A stretch of 64,000 nt of DNA from Rhynchopus sp. YZ270_cl-10. Taxonomy: Eukaryota; Euglenozoa; Diplonemea; Diplonemida; Diplonemidae. The stretch spans positions 466,501-530,500 of the forward strand of contig OZ037853.1 in the NCBI GenBank assembly GCA_964035575.1, written 5' to 3'. Every line of letters begins with the position of its first letter. Within the stretch, counting starts at the first letter, position 1. The notes under the pieces were generated by a model. It searched no databases, was not told where the DNA came from, and saw only the letters and a list, made by a program, of their open reading frames with translations. The position numbers and the translations under genes are program-made. This document shows, one piece after another, positions 23,290 through 34,153 of the stretch.

Positions 23290-24730
23290 GGGTGTTGTGG
23301 GAGGCATTCTTTTTTTCTGTCAAATGCTTTCTGTTCTCCTGAAAGAAAATGATTTTTTTTTTTTTTGGAAAATCGTAAAAGTGTGTGTTTGAAAAGAAAA
23401 GCAGGCGCAAGTAGTTTCTCAAAGTGAAACCTTTCTTTTTTCTTCTTCTTCCTCAGAAAATGGGTGTACCTGTGCGCAATGAATGGTGCGCTGCTTTCTT
23501 TTTTTTCTCTTTTGCAATCTTCACTTTGCGAAAGGGTGTGTGGCATTCTTTTTATTTTTCTTTTTTTTCTTTTTTTCTTTTCCCCCCCCTTTTTTTTTTG
23601 AAAACTTGGTCATATTAATCGTTCTCTGCCTGCAGTACATAGAGCTCTTTGGTCAATAATATGAGCTGTGTTTCTTGACTGTCGTTGCAATCTTCGGGGC
23701 TGTACAACCGATAGAATAACAATGAACAGCCAGATCTTCACATTATTTCTTCTTTTATTTATTTTTTTTTGAAAACCCTTTTTTTTTTTATTTTTTTACC
23801 ATTCCCTTTTTAGGGGGAACGGAGCAATGTACGGCCCTGGAAAGCTCCGAGAAAATGAAGTCAGGCGGGGCTTAATAGGAAGCCTCCTTGCCATTCTACA
23901 TCACACAACTGACAAAAAAAAAAGGGGGTGTCGTCACTCACCTATATCATTGAAATACCATTTATTATCAAATGGTTCACTCCAATCTCCCTTTTTAAAA
24001 GAATTTGAAAGTAGCTCAGTCGTTTACAACAGAATAAAAGTTCTATTTCGATCCCGCTACAACCATCCATATCCCACAACTTTCGCATACAGCACACTAA
24101 CCCACAATATTTTCTCTTCAAAAAAAAAAGGGGGGAGTTTGAAAAAAATGCTTTTTGTTTGTTTTCTTGAAAGTGTTGTGCTCTGTTTAATTTTGCTTAA
24201 TGCTGTTGTAGACATGGGGGAGGAGAGGAAGGGCGCGTTACTTTGTAATGAGATTGCGACTTATCTGTTAATCCTCTCTTCAAAAAAAGGGGGAGGGAGG
24301 GGGGGAATATAGGGATAGATTTGCCCCTTCCCCCCTCGTCAGACATCAAGAAAAAAAGAGGTTTTTTTTTTTTTACCTTTGCCCTCTCCCCTAATAGTTC
24401 CCCCTGTTGCCCCTTAAGCAAGGTTGAAAGTACACCATTTTTCAGAAATAAAGTAGGCTCACGGCAACCATGTAACCCCGGGTAATATGCTATGTTAACG
24501 TATCTCGTAAGGTGGCAATGTTTTTTTTTTTTTTGTTTTTTTTTTTTTTGAAAACTTGGTAATAGTGCAGACACCCCGAGGATGAAGTACACGATACTGC
24601 ATCTCAAATGCAAACAGCACACCCTAGCATGTTACCCACGGTTACATGGTCACCGTGCATGTGCGGGAGGGAAAAAAAATCCCACCCCCCACCCGACCCC
24701 TCCCCACTCCCTCCCCCCCAAACAGCGCCG
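23290..24730. other. AT-rich intergenic DNA
   Basis: Homopolymer T/A runs and a dispersed motif TTTGAAAACTTGGT with flanking sequence at about 23600 and 24550 (also at 26690 and 40330, followed by GTGTAGACACCC). No gene recognised. Confidence 0.55.
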
Positions 24731-24735
24731 TGGAA

Positions 24736-25002
24736 TCAGACGCGCACCAGACATTTTCTCGGGAAGGTAAGGCACACTGCAGATGCTTCGTACGCACGCT
24801 CCGGCACAACCTCGAAACTGAGGAAGGTGTTTTCCCCCGAATGACGGATAACCTTCGCCGAGCTTGCGCCGCCACAGAACGGTTCGAGATCCTTCGTCCA
24901 ATGCGAGTCACCTAACTCGGCCATCACCGTCCGTGCATCCTCAACCGTCACACGAGTGCCTGGGGGGAATGATTCCTCCGGAACAGAAGGCCGTTTCTCC
25001 AT
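24736..25002 (-). CDS. Small protein resembling a Mind-bomb SH3 (MZM) repeat
   Basis: An 88-residue ORF with ATG at 25002. The pattern PGTRVTVEDARTVMAELGDS, then HW at about residue 36, L-x-P-F-C-G, A-K-V-I, L-S-F-E-V-V-P, Y-E-A-S and a final C-L-T-F-P follows the order of conserved positions in the beta-rich repeats of Mind bomb/HERC2-type proteins (G-x-x-V-x-V...W...G-x-x-x-x-V-x...L). In those proteins the repeat recognises ligand tails. Here it stands alone, with no RING or ankyrin part within reach, so it may be one exon of a larger gene or a stand-alone small protein. A pyrimidine-rich tract lies upstream at 25035-25100. Assignment is by pattern only. Confidence 0.45.
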   Translation of the reverse strand: MEKRPSVPEESFPPGTRVTVEDARTVMAELGDSHWTKDLEPFCGGASSAKVIRHSGENTFLSFEVVPERAYEASAVCLTFPRKCLVRV

Positions 25003-25379
25003 GGAAGCTAGTTTTGTCTAAAAGATGTGGCTCCAGGGGGAGAGGGGATAGAGAGAATAGAGAAAAGGGAGGGGGGAAGGAGGGAGGGAAGAAATGTGTT
25101 TTAGTGTAAAGGGAGTCTCCGTGCGTCTGTGAGGTGTGAAAAAAAAGAAGTGAAAGTCGAGATTGTGCACAGAAAAAAAAGAGGAAAAAAACGATAAAAA
25201 AAAGGGAGGTTGTCTTTAAATAGGACAGTGTGCTCGTGAACAGTGGCAGTCCTACATCCATTTCGTGGTTTATATGTGGAAATTTGATAGGGGGAGAGAG
25301 AGAGAAAAATGGTAACTGAACGGACTTTAAATTTAACCCCCAAGAAACGTTTGGAAAAACGTTTAAGAATTTTGTTATT

Positions 25380-25500
25380 TTTGACTTGAAATACAACAGC
25401 CTTCGTGAACAGTGTACCTTGGTACATGACTGGTGCTCCGGGGGGTGCACCCCCAACCACGTGGCATGCTACGTCCATTGCGAGGTTTGCCTCAGAGATT
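25380..25500 (+). repeat. Short dispersed repeat (GACTTGAAATACAA... family)
   Basis: GACTTGAAATACAA, CTCGTGAACAGT and ACCTTGGTACA in this order also occur at about 485-580 and in part at 11590-11635 and 25225-25275. Non-coding; it directly follows the 3' end of the RIIa gene. Confidence 0.6.
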
Positions 25501-25543
25501 TTAAAAGAAACTTCTGCCCCCTCGCCCCCTCGCCCCTTCCCCA

Positions 25544-26420
25544 TCACTGTGCCATTTTCGTTGCGCTGTGGGCATTGCTATCGGCTACGACTTTGTTCAA
25601 GTCGCTTTCCACAATGAAGTTCTCGACAAACGCCACAGGGTCCTCCGGTGCTGCAAGCAGTGTCTGTGTGGTTGTGAACGTATGTGTACAAACCTTACCC
25701 TCCTGTACCTCGTGGGTTTCAAACAAAACAAACTTCCGCAAGTCTCGGGACAACGAAAAAGAACAAAACAAAGCAAAAAATTATTATTATAAGATGAACC
25801 TAATGGTTAATCCAAAATGCAAACCTTGTGGGTCTGAATTGTCCAAAAGTCACACTTGGGGGGGTACCAGAACGTCCTTACCCCTAATATTAATTATAAG
25901 ACGAACCTAATCCTCTCATTAGCCAACCCCTTGATCACTTAAGAAGAACGAGAGAAAAAAGAGGGAAATAAATTCATATACTTTCAAATAAAAACTTGAA
26001 AGCGAGAGGGGAAAAAAAACACTCCCACTCCATTGCCTACCACGACGCAGTTCCACTGAAATGCTTTATTCGACATCCTCTGGAAATAGGCAAGCAAGTA
26101 TGCCCCCTTTTAGACCTCTCCCCACACACGCCCCATCCCCACTCTTACACGACACTTGCCATGACATGATGAGTATATGGGAGGGTAAAAAGAGTTAAAA
26201 AAACGTTAACGATAACTGCCCAGTGTGCCCGCCATGTCAGCACAAAGTGTCGCCGTGTGGAGTCAAGACAACATACATTCGACACAATCTGATTGAGCAA
26301 GGCACCGAGCTCTGGGTGCTTGCGCAGGTAGAGCTCGTTCTTGATCTTCAGGTCTATGCGCTTTGCCTTCAGGTCAGCACAGTCCTCGGGCTGGAGTTGG
26401 GTTACCTGTTGTTGGCTCAT
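25544..26420 (-). CDS. RIIa-domain protein (RIIAD1-like), two exons
   Basis: Exon 1 is 26277-26420 (ATG at 26420; MSQQQVTQLQPEDCADLKAK...), ending QIVSN before the donor GTATGT. Exon 2 is 25544-25663, beginning TLLAAPEDPVAFVENFI after CACACAG. Both junctions are phase 0. The joined 87-residue product has the two-helix dimerisation/docking pattern of RIIa domains: NELYLRKHPELGALLNQIV, a turn containing P-E-D-P, then F-V-E-N-F. Human RIIAD1 has about the same length (roughly 90 residues) and the same layout. Such domains dock on AKAP-type amphipathic helices, very often in cilia or flagella. Intron length is 613 nt. Neither exon alone shows the domain; the match across the junction supports the splice. 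Confidence 0.8.
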
Positions 26421-27424
26421 CGTCGCTTGCCTTCTTGCTCCCGATCACACACGTACAGCACTTTTGTGTAATATGTAAACTAAAAGTAAATGTGTATACC
26501 TTTGTTCGTGAACTGAGCTAGTCGGGGGGATAGAGAGGCTTGGGAGGGAGGGAAAAAGAAAAAAATAAATAAAAGTTGGTTGGTTCTCTGTTTTGCTCTG
26601 GTTCAGGGGGTGAAAACCATACTATTTTGGGGGGCATTTTTTTTGGGTAGTGTATTTTTTTCCCCATTTTTTTTTGTTTTGTTTTTTGAAAACTTGGTTG
26701 TATTAGTGTAGACACCCGAGGATGAACTCCACTATACTTTTTTTTTGTTCTCGCATATTTTGCCGAATGTTTCCGAATGTTTTGGGAATCATTTGTTCTG
26801 AACGTTGCACAAGAAACAGCGGAACACAAGAAAGGAGCTTGATATACCCAACCAAGTATGTGTTCCCTACCTTTTAGCGAGAATCCAGTACACCCAAGAA
26901 AAAGGCTGAGAGTCCTCTGGGACGCAACCTTGCTGGCTTCGCAGCCACTTTGTTAGTCCACAAGTAGTGGTCGGTGTCAGCCGTCTCAGTAGCAAGAGCT
27001 CCAGAGCGCATTGATGAGCAGAAACCGTATACCTGGTGCCCAAAGGTTTCTGGCAAAGCCACGATACGCACCCATTAGAAGAACTGTTACATAAAGTCTG
27101 CAATTGCACTTTTTTTTGAAGTCGAACTTCGCATGGCCAAAGCTTCCGCTTGGGATGTTGGAGCTGTGCCGCAGGTGCTCGGTGCACTGCTTTTCTTTTG
27201 GTTTTCGCCATATTCCGCAACCAGATTGTCGCAAGCCGTGTTTGTTTCTTTGTTATTTTTTCATTGCGCCAATATATTGACATCCGTTCCTGTTGACTCT
27301 TGGTTTGTCGTTGCTTTTTCCAATGTGGATACACCCAGCTGTTGCCTGCAGTGCTTTGCGGGAGGAGTGGCCTGTGAGGGTGTGCGTCGTGCAGCTTCGA
27401 GGTCGCAGTGCGCAGCTGGCAGCG
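26421..27424. other. Intergenic DNA with decayed hairpin repeat
   Basis: It contains the TTTGAAAACTTGGT motif (about 26690) and a decayed copy of the 1360-1830 composite: GTGTCAGCCGTCTCAGTAG (about 26975), degraded hairpins near 27050-27072 and 27163-27190. No gene. Confidence 0.6.
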
Positions 27425-28222
27425 TCACTCTGCGTGTCTCAGTCGCTTGCGGGATTCCTCAAGTGGTTCGTCTCTGCTGCGTTTCGGACGGGATTCAACC
27501 ACTAAATGCCACAGATTTTGTTCTCTCACTTCGCTCGACACAACATCGCTGCAGCCGGTGAGGTAGATGCTCTCCAACGAAGTGCATCCCCAAAAGAAGA
27601 AGCTCATGCTTCTGTCTTTGCTAATTTGTGTGACACTGCTGAGTGGTGATAAGTCCACTGTACGTAAAGCACTGCATTCAAAAAGGAAGCCAATGCCAAT
27701 TTCTGTAACATGGATCAACCCAGACAGGTCGATGCTTGTCAATGAAGTGCAGTTCCCAAGAAAGTCGGACCCAATATGAGTCACAACAGACTCAGCACTC
27801 AGATCAAGACTCGTCAACGATGTGTTCCACAAGAAGCAATCAGGAATCACCGTCGCAACCTCCGCCTGCAGAAGCAAACACGCCACCTCAGGATCTCTCA
27901 CAGTCTTCAGCCTCTCAGCCGTGATGTCAGTCTCACCCAACGCATGAAGTGCTGCTCTGGCCACTTGCTTCGTCGTCGTCGACAGGACTATCGTGTCTCC
28001 AGCACTCAGCTGCGTCATGTCGTATCCTTCGTCCATCGCCACCCCACCGAAACTCATCACAAAGCCGTCTTCAGGCAACCCCACTGCAGACGCCACCTTC
28101 CGACGCATCACCGCAGGTGTGTCATCCTCACCCAGCTCCACCGTATCCTTCACTCCGTTCCACCCCTTGATTGTCAAATCCATTTTTACTACTGTGTCAC
28201 CAAAGCCTTTTCCCTGTTGCAT
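27425..28222 (-). CDS. Ubiquitin-like/LRR family protein, copy 1
   Basis: A 265-residue member of the local family. Residues about 14-85 form a ubiquitin-like beta-grasp pattern (MDLTIKGWNG..., DDTPAVMRRKVASAVGLPED, SFGG, LSAGDTIVL). A helical linker follows (GETDITAERLK..., CLLLQAEVATVIP), then BspA/LRR_5-type repeats of about 23 residues (F-L-x-x-C-x-S-L-x-x-I-D-L-S-x-L-x-x-V-T-x-I). The tail is basic (RPKRSRDEPLEESRKRLRHA) and could be a nuclear signal. This copy has the fewest repeats and an irregular insertion (SKDRSMSFFFWGC) in the last one. The alternative start is the inner Met of MDLTIKG, aligned with the start of copies 6 and 7. LRRs of this type bind proteins; the partner is unknown. 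Confidence 0.8.
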   Translation of the reverse strand: MQQGKGFGDTVVKMDLTIKGWNGVKDTVELGEDDTPAVMRRKVASAVGLPEDGFVMSFGGVAMDEGYDMTQLSAGDTIVLSTTTKQVARAALHALGETDITAERLKTVRDPEVACLLLQAEVATVIPDCFLWNTSLTSLDLSAESVVTHIGSDFLGNCTSLTSIDLSGLIHVTEIGIGFLFECSALRTVDLSPLSSVTQISKDRSMSFFFWGCTSLESIYLTGCSDVVSSEVREQNLWHLVVESRPKRSRDEPLEESRKRLRHAE

Positions 28223-28758
28223 TGGTGTGATGAGGTGGAGAAGGTGTGTGGGGGAAGGAACAAGAAGAAGGCAACCCTCCCGTCAAATCTTTATTTAATC
28301 ATGTTTGCAAAATCGCCGAGAAAAAGGCATCATATTGCTGTGTCTTGCGGGCAACGTAATACTGGGAACTGCAGACGGAAAGAAAAGTAAATAAAAGAGT
28401 AAGTTGAAACATGCTAAAACGCAGCTTAGTCGAGCTCATGCAGAGCATGATACGTGAGTGAACCGTATCGTAAGAAAACGGAAAATGCGTTTCAACAACC
28501 GTTCGCCGAATCACGCGACCTCTTTATACCCCAGCCCTTTTTAACGGCAGCCTTTTTTTCCCTTTTTTTTTGCCATTTATGTTGTGTCGACAATCACCCA
28601 CAGCAGCATCTGTCAGCAGTGCTGCCCTGAAGGCTATTTGCACTGCGAGAGAGAACGCAAATCGTCCTGAACTCAAGAACGCAGCTTTTCATTTTGCCAT
28701 TGTTTTCTTTTTGGATGGTACCGCAGCAGCGCAGACACCCCTCTCCTGGGATGTGCAC

Positions 28759-29874
28759 TCACTCTTCTACCCTGAGCACCTTGATCGAGGTGTCGTCTGC
28801 TACAAAAGCGATCCTGCCGCATGCACTTAGCGCGAGGCCTGTCTCGCTTGATTCGTGGTCTCGTTCTTGTAGGCTGCCTTGGCCGTCGAGACGGCGCAGG
28901 TGGAGGCCCGTCTTGAGCGACCATAGACGCACACTACAGGTGCTGAAGGAGGCGAAGACGTCGGTGGTGCAGACAGCGGCACAGTGCACCAGGTCGTGCA
29001 GGTCCAGCTCGTGAACGCAGGTGAAAGTCTCGAGGTTGAGGACACGTAGTGCCGCAAGGCGCTCATCGTGCCCGCTGGTGGACACAACAAAGCGGGCGTC
29101 GTCCGTGGCGCACACATAGGTGGCGCAATGCTCAAATGTGTGCACAACGTCTCCAGAAGCAAGGGCCCGCACACACACCTCAAAGTCCCTGCCCACAACA
29201 ACGTGCTCCCCAGCCACGCACAGTGCATGCCCGTCCGTGGCGCGCTCAACAGCCCACAGCACACCGCCACTGTCATCCCAGCACCGCACACACCCGTCCT
29301 GCGAGGCAGACACAATACGCCCACACCGCGACCACCCCGTCTGTGTGATGTCTGTGTGCGCACGGAACGCATCCCGCAGCTCGCCGGTTGTGGTGCTGTG
29401 GATCTGCACCTCGTGCTGCACGCCGCCGCTTGACACCCATTCTCCGCACGGCGAGAACGCAGGTGTCGTTGAGAAATGTGCGTCAAACTTCGAAATCTGC
29501 AGCGCAGTCGCAGTGGCGAAGACAGCGATGTTGCTGTCGCTGCAAACAACACAGAGGAAGCGGTTGCAGTGCGAGAGCAGCACACGGCACGCGGGTGCCC
29601 CGCAGTCGTACACAGCAGGCACGCTGATGGTGGCGTCAGCGAAGATCTCGAGCGCGTCCCCAGCCTCCAGACACGTTCCGCTCACAAGGTCCCTATCGGC
29701 CCCCAGAGGCACATGCCCCCCCTTCACACGCAGCCCTGTCTGTGCCACGTCCATCCACACCTCGTCCAACGCAGCAACGATCTTGCGCCTCAACGACAGC
29801 AGCGTCTCGCCAACAGCAACGGAGACCACGCATGTCTTCCCTGCCAGCCCCGTCGAGGTGCAGCTCAGATCCAT
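28759..29874 (-). CDS. Ubiquitin-like N-terminus plus WD40 repeat protein
   Basis: A 371-residue ORF from ATG 29874 (MDLSCTSTGLAGKTCVVSVA). Residues 1-80 look like a beta-grasp domain (SVAVGETLLSLRRKIVAAL, LEAGDALEIF) similar in layout to the N-terminus of the neighbouring LRR family. From about residue 95 to the end there are WD40-type blades: RCGRIVSASQDGCVRCWDD, VCVRALASGDVVHTFEH, SVRLWSLKTGLHLRRLDG, and a last blade ALSACGRIAFVADDTSIKVL. It probably forms a propeller scaffold for protein binding. An upstream in-frame extension to 29970 is possible but does not begin with ATG. It lies between LRR copies 1 and 2 on the same strand. Confidence 0.82.
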   Translation of the reverse strand: MDLSCTSTGLAGKTCVVSVAVGETLLSLRRKIVAALDEVWMDVAQTGLRVKGGHVPLGADRDLVSGTCLEAGDALEIFADATISVPAVYDCGAPACRVLLSHCNRFLCVVCSDSNIAVFATATALQISKFDAHFSTTPAFSPCGEWVSSGGVQHEVQIHSTTTGELRDAFRAHTDITQTGWSRCGRIVSASQDGCVRCWDDSGGVLWAVERATDGHALCVAGEHVVVGRDFEVCVRALASGDVVHTFEHCATYVCATDDARFVVSTSGHDERLAALRVLNLETFTCVHELDLHDLVHCAAVCTTDVFASFSTCSVRLWSLKTGLHLRRLDGQGSLQERDHESSETGLALSACGRIAFVADDTSIKVLRVEE

Positions 29875-30726
29875 CCTGGCAACACGAACCCCCCTGGGGA
29901 CTACTACACACCGCAAACAGCGAGAAAGGTTGCCACGCTGCGCTTCGTCACCAACAAACCACGAGAGCAACTAGCACTGTGCGTAGGGGGGAGGAATGGC
30001 CTGTGGAATGGTTGTACACAAACAGGGGGCAAGGGGAAGGCAAAAGGAAAGCACTCTGTTGCTCCCACCTCAAGGAGACCCCTTCTTCCTGTTTTCTCAG
30101 TCTTTGTTGCGTTCTGCGAGCTAGCACAGCTCCGTCCATTCGCATACACACTACACTAACAGGAAAGTGGCCCCATTCACGCATGCAGGAGGCTCTTGAT
30201 ACTGCTTGCTATCAAAGCTGTTGCTATTCAGATACGTCTTCACAGAGGAGGATCAACAATAAATTTTCTCCGCTCGAGCCATAATACCCTCAAAACCCCG
30301 ATAAGGAAATACACACAAGTGCGACTTCACCCCCGATTTGCCGAGCTTTTCAAGAGAAATAGAAAACGACTTCAGGATATGACACTTAAATGAAATAAAG
30401 AAAACACTTTTTCATTGCAAAAAATGGGGTGGTGGGAAGTCCTCCAAGACGTTTTGTGGGGGGGAAAGAGTCTATTATTAGATACGTAATGTAAGCAAGG
30501 CAAAGAGGGGGGCGAGAGGCAGAAACACAAAGAAACACAAAACACCGTTCCGCGTGTTGTGCACACCCTGGCCAGCCGCCTGTCGCCGTCGCATAAGACA
30601 CCCCTGCCCGCCCGCAGCCGCTGCAGCAGCGTTTCCAGCTCTGTTGCCTGCAGTGCTTTGCAGGAGGAGTGGCCTGTGAGGGTGTGTGTCGTGCAGCTTC
30701 GAGGTCGCAGTGCGCAGCTGGCGGCA
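29875..30726. other. Intergenic DNA and 3' block of LRR copy 2
   Basis: 29875-30480 holds no gene that I recognise. From about 30485 to 30726 is the conserved block that follows every intact LRR gene on its 3' side (see 50285-50533). Confidence 0.6.
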
Positions 30727-31545
30727 TCACTCTGCGTGTCTCAGTCGCTTGCGGGATTCCTCAAGTGGTTCGTCTCTGCTGCGTTTCGGACGGGATTCAA
30801 CCACTAAATGCCCCAGTTCTTTCCTCACTTCGCTCGACACAACATCGCTGCAGCCGGTGAGGTAGATGCTCTCCAACGAAGTGCATTGACTAAGAAAGCA
30901 GAAGGAGCTAATCTCTGTGACACTGCGCAGTGGTGATAAGTCCAGTGTACGCAGAGAACTGCATTCACCAAGGAAGCCGCCGCCAACTTGTGTGACACTG
31001 CTGAGCGGTGTTAAGTCCAGTGAACACAAAGCACTGCATCCATAAAGGAAGCTGAACCCAATTTCTGTAACATGGATCAACCCAGACAGGTCGATGCTTG
31101 TCAATGAAGTGCACGCATAAAGAAAGAATTGCTCAATTTGAGTCACAACAGACTCAGCACTCAGATCAAGACTCGTCAACGATGCCCTCTGCAAGAACAT
31201 ATCAGGAATCACCGTCGCAACCTCCGCCTGCAGAAGCAAACACGCCACCTCAGGATCCCTCACAGTCCTCAGCCTCTCAGCCGTGATGTCAGTCTCACCC
31301 AATGCAAGAAGTGCTGCTCTGGCCTCTTGCTTCGTCGTCGTCGACAGGACTATCGTGTCTCCAGCACTCAGCTGCGTCATGTCGTATCCTTCGTCCATCG
31401 CCTCCCCACCGAAACTCATCACAAAGCCGTCTTCAGGCAACCCCACTGCAGACGCCACCTTCCGACGCATCACCGCAGGTGTGTCATCCTCACCCAGCTC
31501 CACCGTATCCTTCACTCCGTTCCACCCCTTGATTGTCAACTCCAT
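30727..31545 (-). CDS. Ubiquitin-like/LRR family protein, copy 2
   Basis: A 272-residue protein starting at ATG 31545 (MELTIKGWNGVKDTVELGED). Unlike most copies it lacks the MQQGKGFGD leader; the upstream DNA is different (KGKPRKHKAK in frame), which argues that the inner Met is the true start in the family. It has the same ubiquitin-like domain, linker and tail as copy 1. Five LRR units are visible, with Cys at the usual inner position. The region between SAGDTIVLSTTTKQEA and the linker is shared with copy 1 and differs from the VVLTKVKKYEA version of copies 3-6, 8 and 9. Confidence 0.8.
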   Translation of the reverse strand: MELTIKGWNGVKDTVELGEDDTPAVMRRKVASAVGLPEDGFVMSFGGEAMDEGYDMTQLSAGDTIVLSTTTKQEARAALLALGETDITAERLRTVRDPEVACLLLQAEVATVIPDMFLQRASLTSLDLSAESVVTQIEQFFLYACTSLTSIDLSGLIHVTEIGFSFLYGCSALCSLDLTPLSSVTQVGGGFLGECSSLRTLDLSPLRSVTEISSFCFLSQCTSLESIYLTGCSDVVSSEVRKELGHLVVESRPKRSRDEPLEESRKRLRHAE

Positions 31546-32084
31546 TTTTGCTTTGTGTTTACGAGGTTTTCCCTTGTTGTTGTCCTGTGGAGATGTTGAT
31601 GTGGAGAAGGTGTGTGGAAAGAAACAACACAGCACATCTGCTCTCTTCTGAGACAGCCCTGACATCGGAGGGGTACAGCCCTCCTTACTACCTTAGGGTG
31701 CAAAAGCCCAAAACCTTTCAAATGTCGAAAAGAAAGCATCAAATCTTGAAAGTGCTGACACCTCAAGACACATCCAGAACACTCTCCAGGGAGGGGTGGC
31801 ACTCAGGCACGCACAAGACCTGCACGTCCCCAGGACAGAGCACCAGTCATCTGTGCAGGCATCATCGTGCACCTCCACAGACACGCACACCTGCCACCCA
31901 AGGACAAGCATCTGAGGGATGGCCACAGCACGCCCGGAAATGGCGTCAGGTTGTCAACTCACACCACTGGTCAAGCCAGAACCAGTACCTGCCACACTGC
32001 ACTGCTGGGCACGTGCAGCGCACAGATGGACCAGAGCACGGTGTGCCCGTGCGCAGAAGCACTCTGTTGCTCCCAACTCAGAGA

Positions 32085-32415
32085 GAGGACAGTGACACAC
32101 TGTGTGCACCCGTGACCCAACCCCACCCTCGGCATGTACATGTCCCACCCCTCCTCTGCGCACTGCAGATCAACACTGCACCCTCCAGACACCTATACCC
32201 AAGGTCCCCTCTGGCTGACACAATAAAATAGACGAAAAGACGAAAACAGACCCAAAAAGACTACCTTGAAAAAGACACTCAAAAAGACCGGAACCTTGCC
32301 TATACCCCGAGCAACTGAATGAGTGACAGTACAAAAGCTCCAGAAGTACACCCTCGTTGTGTCTTTCCTATCACAGTGGACAGTCTCCGTGCAAATACCT
32401 GACGAAGTTCAGAAG
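32085..32415. repeat. Dispersed repeat, partner of 95-410
   Basis: Second copy of the 95-410 repeat. It ends shortly before the conserved 3' block of LRR copy 3 (about 32570-32815). Confidence 0.75.
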
Positions 32416-32815
32416 CCTCATTGGTCTCAACATACGGTCCCTCAGTCTTTAGAGTGGCGTTTGTAAGGGTGTGTTTTTGGGGTGTCTCCTGATGAAGAAA
32501 AAAAGGGGGAAAGTTTATCTCAGATGAACAATAAAAGTGGGGAGTAGACATGGTGGGGGAGAGTCTTTGGATATTTGACGTAAGCAAGGCAAAGAGGGGG
32601 GCGAGAAGAAGAAACACAAAGAAACACAAAACACAGTTCCGCCCATTGTGCACACCCTGGCCAGCCGCCTGTCGCCGTCGCATAAGACACCCCTGCCCAC
32701 CCGCAGCCGCTGCAGCAGCGTTTCCAGCTCTGTTGCCTGCAGTGCTTTGCGGGAGGAGTGGCCTGTGAGGGTGTGCGTCGTGCAGCTTCGAGGTCGCAGT
32801 GCGCAGCTGGCGGCG

Positions 32816-33676
32816 TCACTCTGCGTGTCTCAGTTGCTTGCGGGATTCCTCAAGTGGTTCGTCTCTGCTGCGTTTCGGACGGGTTTCAACCACTAAATCC
32901 CACAGCTCTCGTTCCCTCACTATGCTCGACACATCATCGCTGCAGCCGGTGAGGTAGATGCTCCTCAACGAAGTGCATTTTTTAAGAAAGCAGAAGGGGT
33001 TAATCTTTGTGACACTGCGCAGTGGTGATAAGTCCAGTGTACGCAGAGCACTGCATTGACCAAGGAAGCCGCCGCCAATGTGTGTGACACTGCTGAGTGG
33101 TGTTAAGTCCAGTGAACACAAAGAACTGCATCCATAAAGGAAGGCGTTACTAATTTTGGTAACATGGATCAACCCAGACAGGTCGATGCTTGTCAATGAA
33201 GTGCACCTACTAAGAAAGCTATAACCAATTTGAGTCACAACAGACTCAGCACTCAGATCAAGACTCGTCAACGATGTCTTCCACAAGAAGCAAGCAGGAA
33301 TCACCGTCGCAACCTCCGCCTGCAGAAGCAAACACGCCACCTCAGGATCCTGCACACTCTTCAGCCTCTCAGCCGTGATGTCAGTCTCACCCAACGCATG
33401 AAGTGCTGCTCTGGCCTCGTATTTCTTCACCTTCGTCAACACAACTGTGTCTCCAGCACTCAGCTGCGTCATGTCGTATCCTTCGTCCATCACCTCCCCA
33501 CCGAAACTCATCACAAAGCCGTCTTCAGGCAACCCCACTGCAGACGCCACCTTCCGACGCATCACCGCAGGTGTGTCATCCTCACCCAGCTCCACCGTAT
33601 CCTTCACTCCGTTCCACCCCTTGATTGTCAAATCCATTTTTACTACTGTGTCACCAAAGCCTTTTCCCTGTTGCAT
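32816..33676 (-). CDS. Ubiquitin-like/LRR family protein, copy 3
   Basis: A 286-residue protein from ATG 33676 (MQQGKGFGDTVVKMDLTIKG). It has the ubiquitin-like domain (GEDDTPAVMRRKVASAVGLP), the linker ending LLLQAEVATVIP, and five LRR units with the family pattern (SLTSIDLSGLIHVTKI and others). The tail is VETRPKRSRDEPLEESRKQL. The reading frame stays open far upstream only because of the CATGCACA microsatellite at 33897-34153, so the longer 442-residue frame is not believed. The leader sequence is shared with copies 1, 4, 5, 8 and 9. Confidence 0.82.
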   Translation of the reverse strand: MQQGKGFGDTVVKMDLTIKGWNGVKDTVELGEDDTPAVMRRKVASAVGLPEDGFVMSFGGEVMDEGYDMTQLSAGDTVVLTKVKKYEARAALHALGETDITAERLKSVQDPEVACLLLQAEVATVIPACFLWKTSLTSLDLSAESVVTQIGYSFLSRCTSLTSIDLSGLIHVTKISNAFLYGCSSLCSLDLTPLSSVTHIGGGFLGQCSALRTLDLSPLRSVTKINPFCFLKKCTSLRSIYLTGCSDDVSSIVRERELWDLVVETRPKRSRDEPLEESRKQLRHAE

Positions 33677-33896
33677 TGGTGTGATGAGGTGGAGAAGGTG
33701 TGTGGGGGAAGGAACAAGAAGAAGGCAAACCTGCTGCCACCAAGACAAGACTCCATGATAACAGCGACAAAAGTGGAACTGAGCAGGAATAAGAGCAGGG
33801 AGCAAGGATGGAAAGTGGGTAATGAGGAGGATGAGGTGGGGAACATTATTGGAAGGGATTGAGAGATCGGGTGGGGAACCTACTTGGTGGCGGCGC

Positions 33897-34153
33897 ACAT
33901 GCACACATGCACACATGCACACATGCACACATGCACACATGCACACATGCACACATGCACACATGCACACATGCACACATGCACACATGCACACATGCAC
34001 ACATGCACACATGCACACATGCACACATGCACACATGCACACATGCACACATGCACACATGCACACATGCACACATGCACACATGCACACATGCACACAT
34101 GCACACATGCACACATGCACACATGCACACATGCACACATGCACACATGCACA
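33897..34153. repeat. (CATGCACA)n microsatellite, about 32 units
   Basis: Perfect 8-bp repeat. Because 8 is not a multiple of 3, the same low-complexity peptide (MHTCTHAH, or HVCMCACV on the other strand) is read in all frames. Confidence 0.97.

Noticed and set aside
28570-28830. 86-residue plus-strand frame at the 3' end of the WD40 gene
   Set aside because: It overlaps the WD40 coding end antisense and shows no domain; probably chance.
33677-34144. N-terminal extension of LRR copy 3 through the CATGCACA repeat
   Set aside because: The extension is microsatellite in every frame, and the other copies start at MQQGKG or at the inner Met.
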